Assembly (NCBI GenBank): GCA_907165135.1
Contig: OU015568.1
Span: 11,106,501-11,170,500 of the forward strand
DNA: 64,000 bases
Source: Oikopleura dioica
Lineage: Eukaryota; Chordata; Appendicularia; Copelata; Oikopleuridae
Direction of reading: 5' to 3'
Below, piece by piece: positions 24,101 to 32,965 of this stretch; within the stretch, counting starts at the first letter, position 1, and each line of letters begins with the position of its first letter. The notes below the pieces were generated by a model. It made no database searches. It worked only from the letters and a program-made list of their open reading frames with translations, and had not been told where the DNA came from. The position numbers and the translations under genes are program-made.

Positions 24101-25045
24101 AAGTCTTCGCGCAAGTAGAGAGAAAGATGAATGAAAACGACGAGTTGGAACTTTCGAATCCTGAAATACTTCAACAACTAGTCAGAGAATGCAAGCTTCT
24201 AATGAAATCGCCGAAATCACGGAGACCAAGTCGAAAAATCTCCGAGAAATCTGACATCTCCGCAAATTCTCCGCTAACGCCGCTGAAAGAGCTGTCTGAA
24301 AGTCTCGAAAGCACTTCAATCACTCCAAAAAGTAAATCTCGTCCACAGGTAAACTACTTTTCTGCTCTAAAATACATCAGTTGAACAATCTTAGCGTACA
24401 CGACTAGATTTGACTTCGCCCTCTCCTCAGCGAATCTTATCTCCTACCTCGCCGAAAAGCTGGGGTGATATCACTTCCCCACGGACTCCAAGTGGCAGCT
24501 TTTCGCTGAGAGACATTATCGAAGAAGATGCAAAGACCACGACTCCTACAAGGCCCGTGAAAATCAAAGGAGCCTTTACTCCTATCAGGCGAAAACACGC
24601 CAAGGGCCAAGACTTGGTTCGTGAAGAACGCGAGCGAGCTCAACAAGCAGCTTCTTTTTCTCCTCAATCTCCATGGGGAAAAGCGCGGCCTGTCAAGATC
24701 CAAGACCCATGCATTGGCGATCCCTTTCCTTCTCCGAGCACTTCATTCACCGTCAAATCTCCTAGCCAGCTAACTTCCTCGCCGGTTGTTTCAAATACAG
24801 ATCGACTCGATGAAATCATCAGGTAATAGAAAAGTTTAAGCGGGCTTCCTTAGCTTTTTAGAAAACAATCAGCTGCAGAGCAAAATCGAAAGAAGGTCAA
24901 ATCAAAGTCATTGAAAACTATCAATATAGAAGAGCGAGCAATAGAAGAATTAAAAGCAATGTACGCAGAAAAATTTCCTTACGACATCATTACTGTCAAA
25001 CGTGCGCATCTCGATGTCAGCGCGCCTGTTTGGACAAAATCCTGA
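21156..25045 (+). CDS. IBTK: IBTK homologue (ankyrin-RCC1-BTB protein)
   Basis: IBTK (inhibitor of Bruton tyrosine kinase) is a cullin-3 substrate adaptor with ankyrin repeats, RCC1 repeats and BTB domains. Exon 1 (21156 to about 21642) holds the ankyrin part (NGWNPAHRAAYFGNMRALK) and the family junction LQTWGQNQNYTLG. After a 470-base intron the RCC1 repeats follow at about 22110-22600 (GKVYSWGVQSNQKGRLGYP, GRAYVFGSNSHGQLGLG). The long exon at about 22630-24348 contains a BTB domain (VTIKCIDGEIKANNLILLAR, YFRAMFGAGVSW) and a BACK-like helix region. The tail exons (about 24393-24822 and 24861-25045) are Ser/Pro-rich with SWGDITSPRTPSGSFSLRDI, and end IEERAIEELKAMY ... VSAPVWTKS, which matches the conserved IBTK C-terminus. 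The first of the two BTB domains found in vertebrates looks degenerate here (about 23400-23570). Confidence 0.88.
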
Positions 25046-25114
25046 CTTAAAATCCTGTTTATGCTACATTGTGTAGCATTCTGAATTCTAGCGGTCACGT
25101 ATCTCAACTAAACG
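25046..25114 (+). promoter_or_regulatory. Short IBTK-transporter gap with trans-splice-like acceptor
   Basis: Only 69 bases separate the IBTK stop from the transporter ATG. There is no AATAAA signal, and a good acceptor (TTCTAG, ending 25091) sits 23 bases before the ATG. This spacing and layout are what is expected inside an operon whose downstream message is capped by spliced-leader trans-splicing, as known in Oikopleura. Inference from spacing only. Confidence 0.5.
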
Positions 25115-26590
25115 ATGAGCTCTTTCAGAATGGTAAAGGAGGAGAGTAAAGTCCGACGTATTTACTCCACAGCGATCCTAATCTTCTCGTTTGTCGCGCT
25201 TGGGATGTCGACGGCAATGATAGGACCAGCTCTTCCAGATCTTGCATTCAAAACGCATCACTCGACGAAGGATTACACGAGTGTCTTCATGGCCCGGGCT
25301 TTCGGCTTCCTTATTGGTGTTGTTATTGGTGGAAAAGTATCTGACAAAAAAGATGAAATGGCCGTCACTGGATTAGCGATTCTACTCTGTGGTGCGTTTC
25401 TGTTCTTCCTGGGCACCTTGCCGACGTTGATGCTAGTTTCGGTCGTTATTCTTGCAGAAGGTTTCGCAATGGGAATTTTGGATACTGTTGGAAATATCGT
25501 GGCTTTGAGACTCTGGCCAACAGACAAGCATGAAGCTACTCAAAAGTCGGTTATGCAAGCACTTCATGCGGGATTTGCAGTTGGAGGCGTTCTTTGCCCC
25601 GTTATTGCAAGACCTTTTTTGGGTGAGTATCGAGTTGATGGAGACAACGTAGCCGATGTGCTCAAAGACGGTGAAGATTCTTCTACTGATATTCTCGAAT
25701 GGGAAGTTGTCACACCTGGACGGCTAGATGTTCTCTTTAAAATCGTCGGGAGTTGCGTCATCGCTTGTTCAGTGCTTTTCCTAGCGGAGTTTGTCACATC
25801 CCGCCGACCATGGACCAGGGATCAAGGAGAGTCAAAAGAAGTTGCAGAGAACGCCGCTCTCTCCAAGTTACAAACTAGATTCTCTTGGCTTTTATTTTCA
25901 TTCTTCGTTCTTTGCGTTGGCTCAGAGATTTCCTTCGCTCAGTTTATTTATAGCTACGCTCAGAGAAATTTAGGACCGGGTTCTAAGAGAGGTCCATTAA
26001 GCTTCATCATCAAATCACTTGAACCGCAAAAAGCCCCACAACTTAACTCGTCGACAACGAACTTTATCCAGTCAATCGCTGAGCGCGATGATCCCGTTCG
26101 ATATTTGTCTTCAACTGCAACTTTTATGTTCTGGATGGGATTCACGCTCTTTCGAATCATCGCCATCGTCCAGAGCCGATTTATGAAGCCTGGGACGATG
26201 CTTTGGATGAATCTTGGTGGCTGTATCATAACCTCTGCTGGATTGATTTTTGTTAAAGCTATAGAACCGTGCTTGATTTTAACCTTTTTCTATGGCGCCT
26301 CGATGGGTAAGTCTTTGTTGAGTTACAATTTTAGCATTTTTCAAGCGAATACCTTTCCTTCCGCCTTCAATCTTGCTGCGTCGTATATGGAGCTAGACGG
26401 AGCGATGGCATCCAAATTCGTCGTTGGATCAGCAATCGGATGGATGACCCTCCCTTCCCTCTGTATCGCGGTGATGGACAATTTCAGCAAGATCCTTCCC
26501 ACTGTTACTTTCGTTTCTGCCATTTTATCTTCTGTAATTATGCTGTTTACCCAAAGAATGGGTGAGCGTTTTCTCGCTAATAAGATCTAA
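25115..26590 (+). CDS. MFSD4/NaGLT1-type major facilitator transporter
   Basis: A 491-residue multi-pass membrane protein read as a single open frame. Features of the MFSD4 (sodium-dependent glucose transporter 1-like) branch are FVALGMSTAMIGPALPDLA in TM1, ARAFGFLIGVVIGGKVSD at the TM2-TM3 loop, GFAMGILDTVGNIVALRLW in TM4, MQALHAGFAVGGVLCPVIA in TM5, and KFVVGSAIGWMTLPSL near the C-terminus. About 11-12 hydrophobic helices are visible. The substrate cannot be read from sequence; sugar or another small solute would fit the family. The gene follows IBTK by 69 bases on the same strand, probably as the second gene of an operon. At 26308-26346 a GTAAGT...CAAG stretch of 39 bases could be a small in-frame intron (see findings). 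Confidence 0.8.
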   Translation: MSSFRMVKEESKVRRIYSTAILIFSFVALGMSTAMIGPALPDLAFKTHHSTKDYTSVFMARAFGFLIGVVIGGKVSDKKDEMAVTGLAILLCGAFLFFLGTLPTLMLVSVVILAEGFAMGILDTVGNIVALRLWPTDKHEATQKSVMQALHAGFAVGGVLCPVIARPFLGEYRVDGDNVADVLKDGEDSSTDILEWEVVTPGRLDVLFKIVGSCVIACSVLFLAEFVTSRRPWTRDQGESKEVAENAALSKLQTRFSWLLFSFFVLCVGSEISFAQFIYSYAQRNLGPGSKRGPLSFIIKSLEPQKAPQLNSSTTNFIQSIAERDDPVRYLSSTATFMFWMGFTLFRIIAIVQSRFMKPGTMLWMNLGGCIITSAGLIFVKAIEPCLILTFFYGASMGKSLLSYNFSIFQANTFPSAFNLAASYMELDGAMASKFVVGSAIGWMTLPSLCIAVMDNFSKILPTVTFVSAILSSVIMLFTQRMGERFLANKI

Positions 26591-26717
26591 TTATCTCGCT
26601 TTCCCCTCTCTAACCATGAAAGTGTTAAAACATAGTTCCAATAATTCATGAATACAGTTATATTTATCATTCAAAAACTTTACTTCAATTTTGTTTTTGA
26701 AGAAGTCGGATGAGAAA

Positions 26718-28553
26718 ATGTCCCGGCTCTATACTTCCGTGAACTTTGTAGAGTTGAAAGCTCTAAAGATGAATCTGAGGCGGAAATCAGCTGATGGGTT
26801 CGCCATTCCTACTCATTACGGTCATTCATGGGCGACTTACAATGGAATCTTTCAGTCACCGACAAACTGTTACTCGAAATCGGCGAAGGCGATCGGATAC
26901 AAAGTGAATAAAATTTTCAGACTTGATTTTCTGATACGAAGATGTCTTTCAGGAACGGATCAAAGCTTCTTTCCTTTTCATAGCTCGATTTTGTGGAGAT
27001 CCAAAAAAGGTCCACTTACTAATGATGCAGTACAGGCCATCAATAACTTCGTAAATCAGCGGGAAGATCTTCTATCGACAAGTGTTGAAGACTTAGAAAA
27101 ATCATTATTACTTTATCTTTGCTGGACAAATCTAAAAAACTTTTGCCCTCTAACTGGGAGAGTAAAGCGAAAGGAAATGATAGGTCCGGTTGAATCTTTT
27201 CTTGATCGTTTTGAAGTAAGATTATTCCTTTTATCAATTATTAACGGAAAGTCTAGGCGATCGAACCAAGTGCTCTGCTACAGCTGATGTACATGAACCA
27301 TTCTCAGCTTGTGCCACGCGAAATCATGAATGATCTACTGGAAAGTCTTCATCCATTATTCGAAGAGAGTATTTTTGAGCTTCTTCCAATCTTCAACCCT
27401 AAATGCGGAATGTTCAACTTAGAAGAGACAGTCAACGCAAATCCAGTCAAAGCGCTCTTCATGAATAAATTGAAACAAAATACGGGAGTCTTTGCAGATA
27501 AGAACATCCAGCTCTTCCTCAAGAACCCATCTGTTCCGCTGAAATTCAAGCACAGGCATTTCCAGATGATCTCTTGGATGCTGACTCTGAATTCCGAAGG
27601 AAACAGTACCAGAAAGTCTGATTTATTAAAGAAAATATACGGCTCTCATCTTCAAAGCGACTTGTCCGAACTTACGCTCGCAGAAATGGTCGATTTGTCA
27701 AACATGGTCGGGCTGTATGAGCATGAAGAATACTTTACTGGCGTGGATCAAATTGACGAGCAAACTTCTCTTTATTATCAGTCTTGCACAGTAATAGCGG
27801 TCGATTTTAGAATGTTTCTTAATTATTTAAGGATTCCTGCGCAGGTCTCACGCGATCATCCTTCGCCAAGTTTGTGGATGACGACACGAAGGCAGTAAAC
27901 AACTCAAACTCGGTCCCGCGTGGGGAGGAGGCGTATGAAGCGATGCTCTCTAAGAATATAGAAGAATACCAACGTTCACTTGAAGAAGAAGGCGTTGGTC
28001 AGCTGGAGATCTCGTATAAGACGTTAAAATTTATTTACAAACCGCCAGAAAGCTCTTTTCGGAGGTGGATCGGCAAGAGTGGCGTCCGAAAGAAGTTTAT
28101 AGCGAAAGAAGAAAGGATTATTAAAGACATGTGTTTCGCACTATCGATTAGGAAGAAATTATTGGATATTTTTGTAGAAGATGTGAGAAGGCATCACGAA
28201 GATAGTTATCACCTGTCTTTCATTTCTCATTTTATCTCGGATATTTATGAGGAATTGGAGGACAAAGAAAGTTTATTGGAAGATTTAAGAGATATAATAA
28301 GGAATGAGTTTTTATTGTTTCTCACAAAAACACGCGGAACCATGAAATCGAGGCATGAAAAAAACTCTTATCAGTAAAGAAAGCAAGTGCCCGATAGAAA
28401 CTGTTAATCGAATAAAACTCGCCCAAATCCTACTTGCATATTTTCCAGACCTCTATTCAAAAAGCAATCTTCAAGATCTGTTCACTCACAACGCTGCCTT
28501 TCCTATCTATCTAGTGCAAGCAGATGGATAGAGAAACCACTTGTAAATATAAC
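26718..28553 (+). CDS. Unrecognised multi-exon protein
   Basis: I do not recognise the family. The frame can be followed through exons at about 26718-27213, 27257-27789 and 27846-28374, possibly ending with a short exon at 28451-28553. Junctions are canonical: GTAAG at 27214, acceptor GTCTAG at 27256, donor after SLYYQSCT at 27790, acceptor GCGCAG at 27845. The protein (about 540-590 residues) starts MSRLYTSVNFVELKALKMNL and is basic and probably all-helical, with Leu-rich helices such as LLQLMYMNHSQLVPREIM and MVDLSNMVGLYEHEEYF in the middle, and a charged C-terminal part (EEAYEAMLSKNIEEYQRSL). I see no catalytic motif, signal peptide or membrane segment. The helical-repeat character and basic N-terminus recall mitochondrial RNA-processing (FASTK-like) proteins, but I cannot support that. 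It lies 127 bases after the transporter and could be a third operon member. Confidence 0.6.
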
Positions 28554-28591
28554 TTAACTTATTTGAAATTTATTGTGTCATCCTTATTGAG

Positions 28592-28708
28592 TTACATCGT
28601 GTCAAAGTATTTTTTGGCAAAGAAAGCAAGTTGAATAAAGGATACAGTTGCGAGGAGGTAGAATATGGTCGCTACTAGCTTTTCAAGAAAGGATCCGGCT
28701 TCTTTCAT
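28592..28708 (-). CDS. Candidate 38-residue single-pass membrane protein
   Basis: A short frame on the minus strand, from ATG at 28708 to TAA at 28592. It begins MKEAGSFLEKLVATIFY and has one hydrophobic segment of about 20 residues (VATIFYLLATVSFIQLAFF) followed by KKYFD. The frame is open upstream (PTWSPPK), so the protein could be longer if an exon precedes it. The amphipathic N-terminus, one transmembrane helix and Lys-rich end look like an authentic tiny membrane-complex subunit rather than random sequence. I cannot name it. Confidence 0.4.
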   Translation of the reverse strand: MKEAGSFLEKLVATIFYLLATVSFIQLAFFAKKYFDTM

Positions 28709-29591
28709 CTTAGGAGGACTCCAGGTTGGAGGTGGAGTGTGCTGCTTTAGGTGGATCTTTATACTAGAAGAATACTATAGCTTCGTTTGCATGGTTTTCC
28801 TTTCAAAGCTGTTATTCAAAGTATACTTATAAGTTGGGTTCTCTTATAAAAGATCCGTTCTCTCGCTCGTGCTCAAACTAGAAATCGATAGGTCCATTCT
28901 AGCTCACTGAATTAACCCCTTCATCACACACATCATCAATTCTGCACTCCCTTATCAAATATTAAAAAACCCTTCGCTCTTGGCACTCTTAAGTTTTGTC
29001 ACCATGTCTAGGACTTTGCTAGAATTCAATGAGATCATGGGAGAATGGCATCGTGATTTGTTGTTGTTAAATGGTCTTAGCCAAGGCAGAAACAATTAAT
29101 ATTATTACTACGGCGCAATAAATGCGGGAAGTACGTGTCTCCGTTTTTACGGCAATCAGGTCTTCGGTATTTGAAAAAAGAGAATCGCGAGACCAGGTCG
29201 AATTGATCACCTGTTCGCTAAAAAGAGCTTATCCTTTATCTTTAAAAGCATTTCCGACAAGTAAAGCGCGCAAATCGATTAGTGTGTATTTGTTGGACTA
29301 ACTACAAGTTTGCCGAACTACCAGTAGCGACCTTCCACGAGCAATTGTTCCAGGAAATAGGACAAAGCACTCGAGAATAATTAATTCACGAAATTTTATC
29401 TGTCGCATAGAAGGACCCAAGCCGCTCAGCTTTCTTGGACCGGAGAGAGAGAGAAGAATCACAGTGAAGATCAAAAGGGGAAATGTACATTTATTGAAGC
29501 AAAACTGAGTCACGTGTGGTGACTGGGATGGAAAATTGAAAAATTGACGGATGTATTGAAGAATAATAAAATTCAAAAGTGAACCAAAGAG
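28709..29591. other. Intergenic, nothing recognised
   Basis: No exon is supported in this 880-base stretch. A minus-strand open frame at 29298-29576 overlaps the probable 5' leader of the next plus-strand gene and looks unlike protein. The segment contains GA-rich runs near 29445-29460. Confidence 0.4.
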
Positions 29592-30465
29592 ATGTCTGAT
29601 CTTGGAGGACTTCTTGAAGGGGTACGTACTTTGTCTTTGCTAACCCTCTACTAAGGGCGTCAAAAATCACAGATGCAATAGCATCCGAAAACGATAGCAT
29701 AAAGTGCTGAAGAATTACTTTGCCTGCATAAGGATGAATTGTAAAAATTATGCTCTCGATTTTTTGCCTCTAGAAATATATTTGAAGTAAGGCTAGTTTT
29801 CTTATCTACTTCTTAGGCTGATGTCAATGTCGACGCAGATCTTAACCTGGCGTTTGACTGGGGCCCGATCGGTATCATCATCGGCGGTGTCTTAGCGTTT
29901 CTCCTCGTTGTTTTCGTCATTGCTTATTTCTGCGGTAGGGGTATGTGCCGCTGTTGTGACTACACTTGCTGCAAAGGTACAGCTACGACGTTATTAGTAT
30001 CTTATCAATCATTATTAGGAGAAGCACTCCAGAGTAGTAAAAGAAGAAATGAAAATCAATTACGCAGAGACTATATGGCGACGCTAACAGCCAATAACTC
30101 TCATCAAAATAGCCATTTCGTAAGTACCTATAAAACTAAAAAGTAGCTCATAAAGTAATTTCCAGGATCCGTACAACAGGACTCTTCCTACAACAATCAA
30201 AGTTGATGGTCCTCAAAACCGGCCACAAGACCTCGTCGTTTATCAAAATCACCAGATGGCGTATATTCAGCCTCCATTTAAGCCATATCAAAGCTTTCCA
30301 TACCAGTTTCAGAAGAGAGAACACCCTTTTGGATCTCATCGAGCCCTGCCGCTTCCTGTTACCTCGTATCAGCACTCTCAACCAACTACTAGCTCAAGAA
30401 ACGGAGACAGACAAAGAAAGAGGGAACGAAAATACCATATTCCAAACCATTCTTCTTATATTTAG
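29592..30465 (+). CDS. Single-pass membrane protein with juxtamembrane Cys cluster
   Basis: Four exons: 29592-29621 (MSDLGGLLEG), about 29819-29975, about 30020-30120 and about 30168-30465. There is no N-terminal signal peptide. A short acidic N-terminus leads to one transmembrane helix (GPIGIIIGGVLAFLLVVFVI), immediately followed by CGRGMCRCCDYTCC, six cysteines that are likely palmitoylated or metal-binding. The cytoplasmic tail is Pro/Tyr/Gln-rich (MAYIQPPFKPYQSFPYQF) and ends in a basic stretch (RQRKRERKYH). The layout resembles Shisa-like or related small adaptor proteins with PPxY-style tails, but I cannot assign a family and no PPxY motif is present as such. All junctions are GT-AG. 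Confidence 0.6.
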
Positions 30466-30753
30466 ATATTGTTTTCAAATTGTCAAACTTAAACTTTATG
30501 TAAAGGTGTTCAACATACGGATAATTTATGAAGACGAAAAATAAATTTCAAGATCTAAAGCTGTCTTCAAAACAGTTATTATTTCAATTACTCAAATCAA
30601 ATTGCACTGACCTGTAGATATACAAAGGGATTATACTGGGTATGATTACATCCAGCTATCGACCTATCGATTTTATTGTCAATTTTTAATGGATTACTCC
30701 GCTCAGCTACTGTTCACGGCGCTTTACTTTATTTTCAATTTACGCAAGATACC

Positions 30754-32475
30754 ATGCATGCTCTCTTCTATTTTCTTCCTTTTATCTCCGCAATTAACAA
30801 GGAGCAAGAACTCATAGAGAAACTCTTGAATGGATACAATAAAGAAATTCGCCCGATTCAAAATGCTTCGCAGGTCATTGAAGTCAAATTTTACATGACA
30901 CTTCAGCAAATGATCTCCGTCGTAGAAAAGACAGAAGAAGTTACAACTTCTGTTTATATCACTGCAAGTTGGAAAGATTATAGACTCCAGTGGAATCCTG
31001 ACGATTACGAAGGGCTGAAAGAGTCTCGTATACCGAGTCTTAGAATTTGGCGACCAGACATCGTGCTTTACAATAACGATGACGGTAAATACGATCCCAC
31101 TCTTCCGACAAACGTCGTACTCAAAAACGACGGTGATTGTGAATGGCTTCCCCCAGCAATTTACAAGTCTGACTGTAAAATTCACATCGACTTGTTTCCG
31201 TTTGACTGGCAAAACTGCACGATGGTTTTCCGCAGCTACACATATGATCGAACTGAGATTAAATTTCATGCCGAGTACAAGAAGACCGTCATCGACAGTG
31301 AGGCATATACTCGTTCTGGTGAATGGCAACTCGTCCACTGTCCAGTTATGGTTAATCATAGAGCAGACGATCCTAATTACGAAGACATAACATTCTATTT
31401 TATTATCCGACGCAAGCCGCTCTTCTATGTCATCAACATCCTCATTCCTTGCGTCCTTATCTCCTCGCTGTCCATCTTCACTTTTCTCCTTCCCTCGGCT
31501 AGCAATCAAAAGATTCAGATGTCAATTTCAGTGCTACTTGGATTGACAGTTTATCTTTTCCTCCTTGCCAAAAGAACCCCAGAGACCTCATTAGCTATTC
31601 CATTGATATCAAGGAAGAGTTCGATTTTAGACCTTTGAAGCTTCAAATTCGATCGAGACTCAAGATGAACTTTTGAAAGATTTCTGATGTTTGCGATGGT
31701 TGCTGTCACTTGCTCAATTGTTTCATCGGTTATTGTACTGAACATTTATCATAAGCAGGATGTTTCGACGAATTTTCCGAAATGGCTCAATGTAGTTTTA
31801 TTTGATATTCTCCCTCGGTAACACACCTTTCTTTTCACCAGAAATAATTTTCTTAGATGGATTTTTATCCAAGGTCCGATCAAACCGGAAAGCAGACAGC
31901 GGAGAAAATCGCGCAAACAATCGAAAGACTTGGATTCTGTATTTCATGAAACGCGAAACAGTGCGCACAATCATACTCCAACTCCCAGATTTCAACGCCA
32001 GAGTAACAGCAGTATTGAGTAAGTTAATATTTGTCCAAAATTTATATATCGGGTTAAAGTCAGAATCAACTGCGATCTCGCTTGGCAAATCGACCGACAC
32101 TTTTGAACAGCATTAATGGTACTGCTGGACATGAGATTAGGAGCGCTTGTGGAGGTAAAACAAATTTTTAGTTCAAGAGTTTCTTCTCGATTAGAGATTA
32201 AGAAGATCGCCCGTTTCCTTGAAAAGCAAAAGTCAACGAAGAGTCAAATCTCCGAGTGGCATATTCTCGCCGCTGTTCTTGATAGGATCTTATTGATCAT
32301 ATTTACGGCCACTTTTTTCACTGGCTCTTTCTACTTTTATTCCGAAATCGGAAAGCATCCGGTGCCGGAGCATCCATTCGCATCCTGGTCAGCCGACCCA
32401 GTTATGAGGGCAAGTCCTGAGTACAATCAATACAGGTGGTTTATGCTTGAGCTGACCTCTGTTAACATTTCCTAG
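30754..32475 (+). CDS. Nicotinic acetylcholine receptor-type subunit (non-alpha)
   Basis: A Cys-loop pentameric ligand-gated channel subunit. The start at 30754 gives a signal peptide (MHALFYFLPFISA). The extracellular domain includes QELIEKLLNGYNKEIRPIQ, WNPDDYEGLKESRIPSLRIW, RPDIVLYNNDDGKYDPTLP and the Cys-loop CKIHIDLFPFDWQNC. TM1 follows (FYVINILIPCVLISSLSIF), then TM2 (QMSISVLLGLTVYLFLLA), TM3 in the next exon (LMFAMVAVTCSIVSSVIVL) and TM4 near the C-terminus (LDRILLIIFTATFFTG). Loop C lacks the adjacent Cys pair that defines alpha subunits; only one Cys is present (LVHCPVMVN), so this is a beta/structural-type subunit. Five or six exons. The TM2-TM3 junction needs a GA-AG intron at 31614-31679. 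The TM3-TM4 loop exons are short and their boundaries less certain. Confidence 0.88.
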
Positions 32476-32965
32476 GGGCTGCAATGAGTATCACACTGAA
32501 CACATAGTCAAAGCAAAAGACGATGCGAATTTCTCTTCCTTTGGCTGAAGCTATCCAGTATACTTCCTTATTCTAAGTTCATCTGTTCAAAACGTATTTT
32601 TCAAATATAATACTAAAATTTCGTGAATCTTTAATGCAGACGCAGGCAAAAAATAACGCATAATACACTTATTGTTCTGAGAAATATTTGCTAATGAGAT
32701 GACCAGATACCAGGTACGTAAAGCGATTAATCTTCAGCAAAACAAATTTATTTAACATAAATTGAAATAAAATTTTGAGAGATTTTTCATAATCCACGAG
32801 CAAATAAATCCTACAATTGTGACGCTTTACTGCATTAAAAATCGTAAAAAATTTACAATATTTGCAGTACCTGTTGTTATATTTGGCACGTTACTATTTG
32901 CTTGCAGGTAGTACATAAAGCACTGTAGCGTAAGTGTGCAGTAGACCTCTCAGAGAACTCTGGAA
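32476..32965. other. Intergenic, AT-rich, nothing recognised
   Basis: A 490-base AT-rich gap between the receptor stop and the chitobiase signal-peptide exon. I see no coding exon or RNA gene. Confidence 0.45.
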
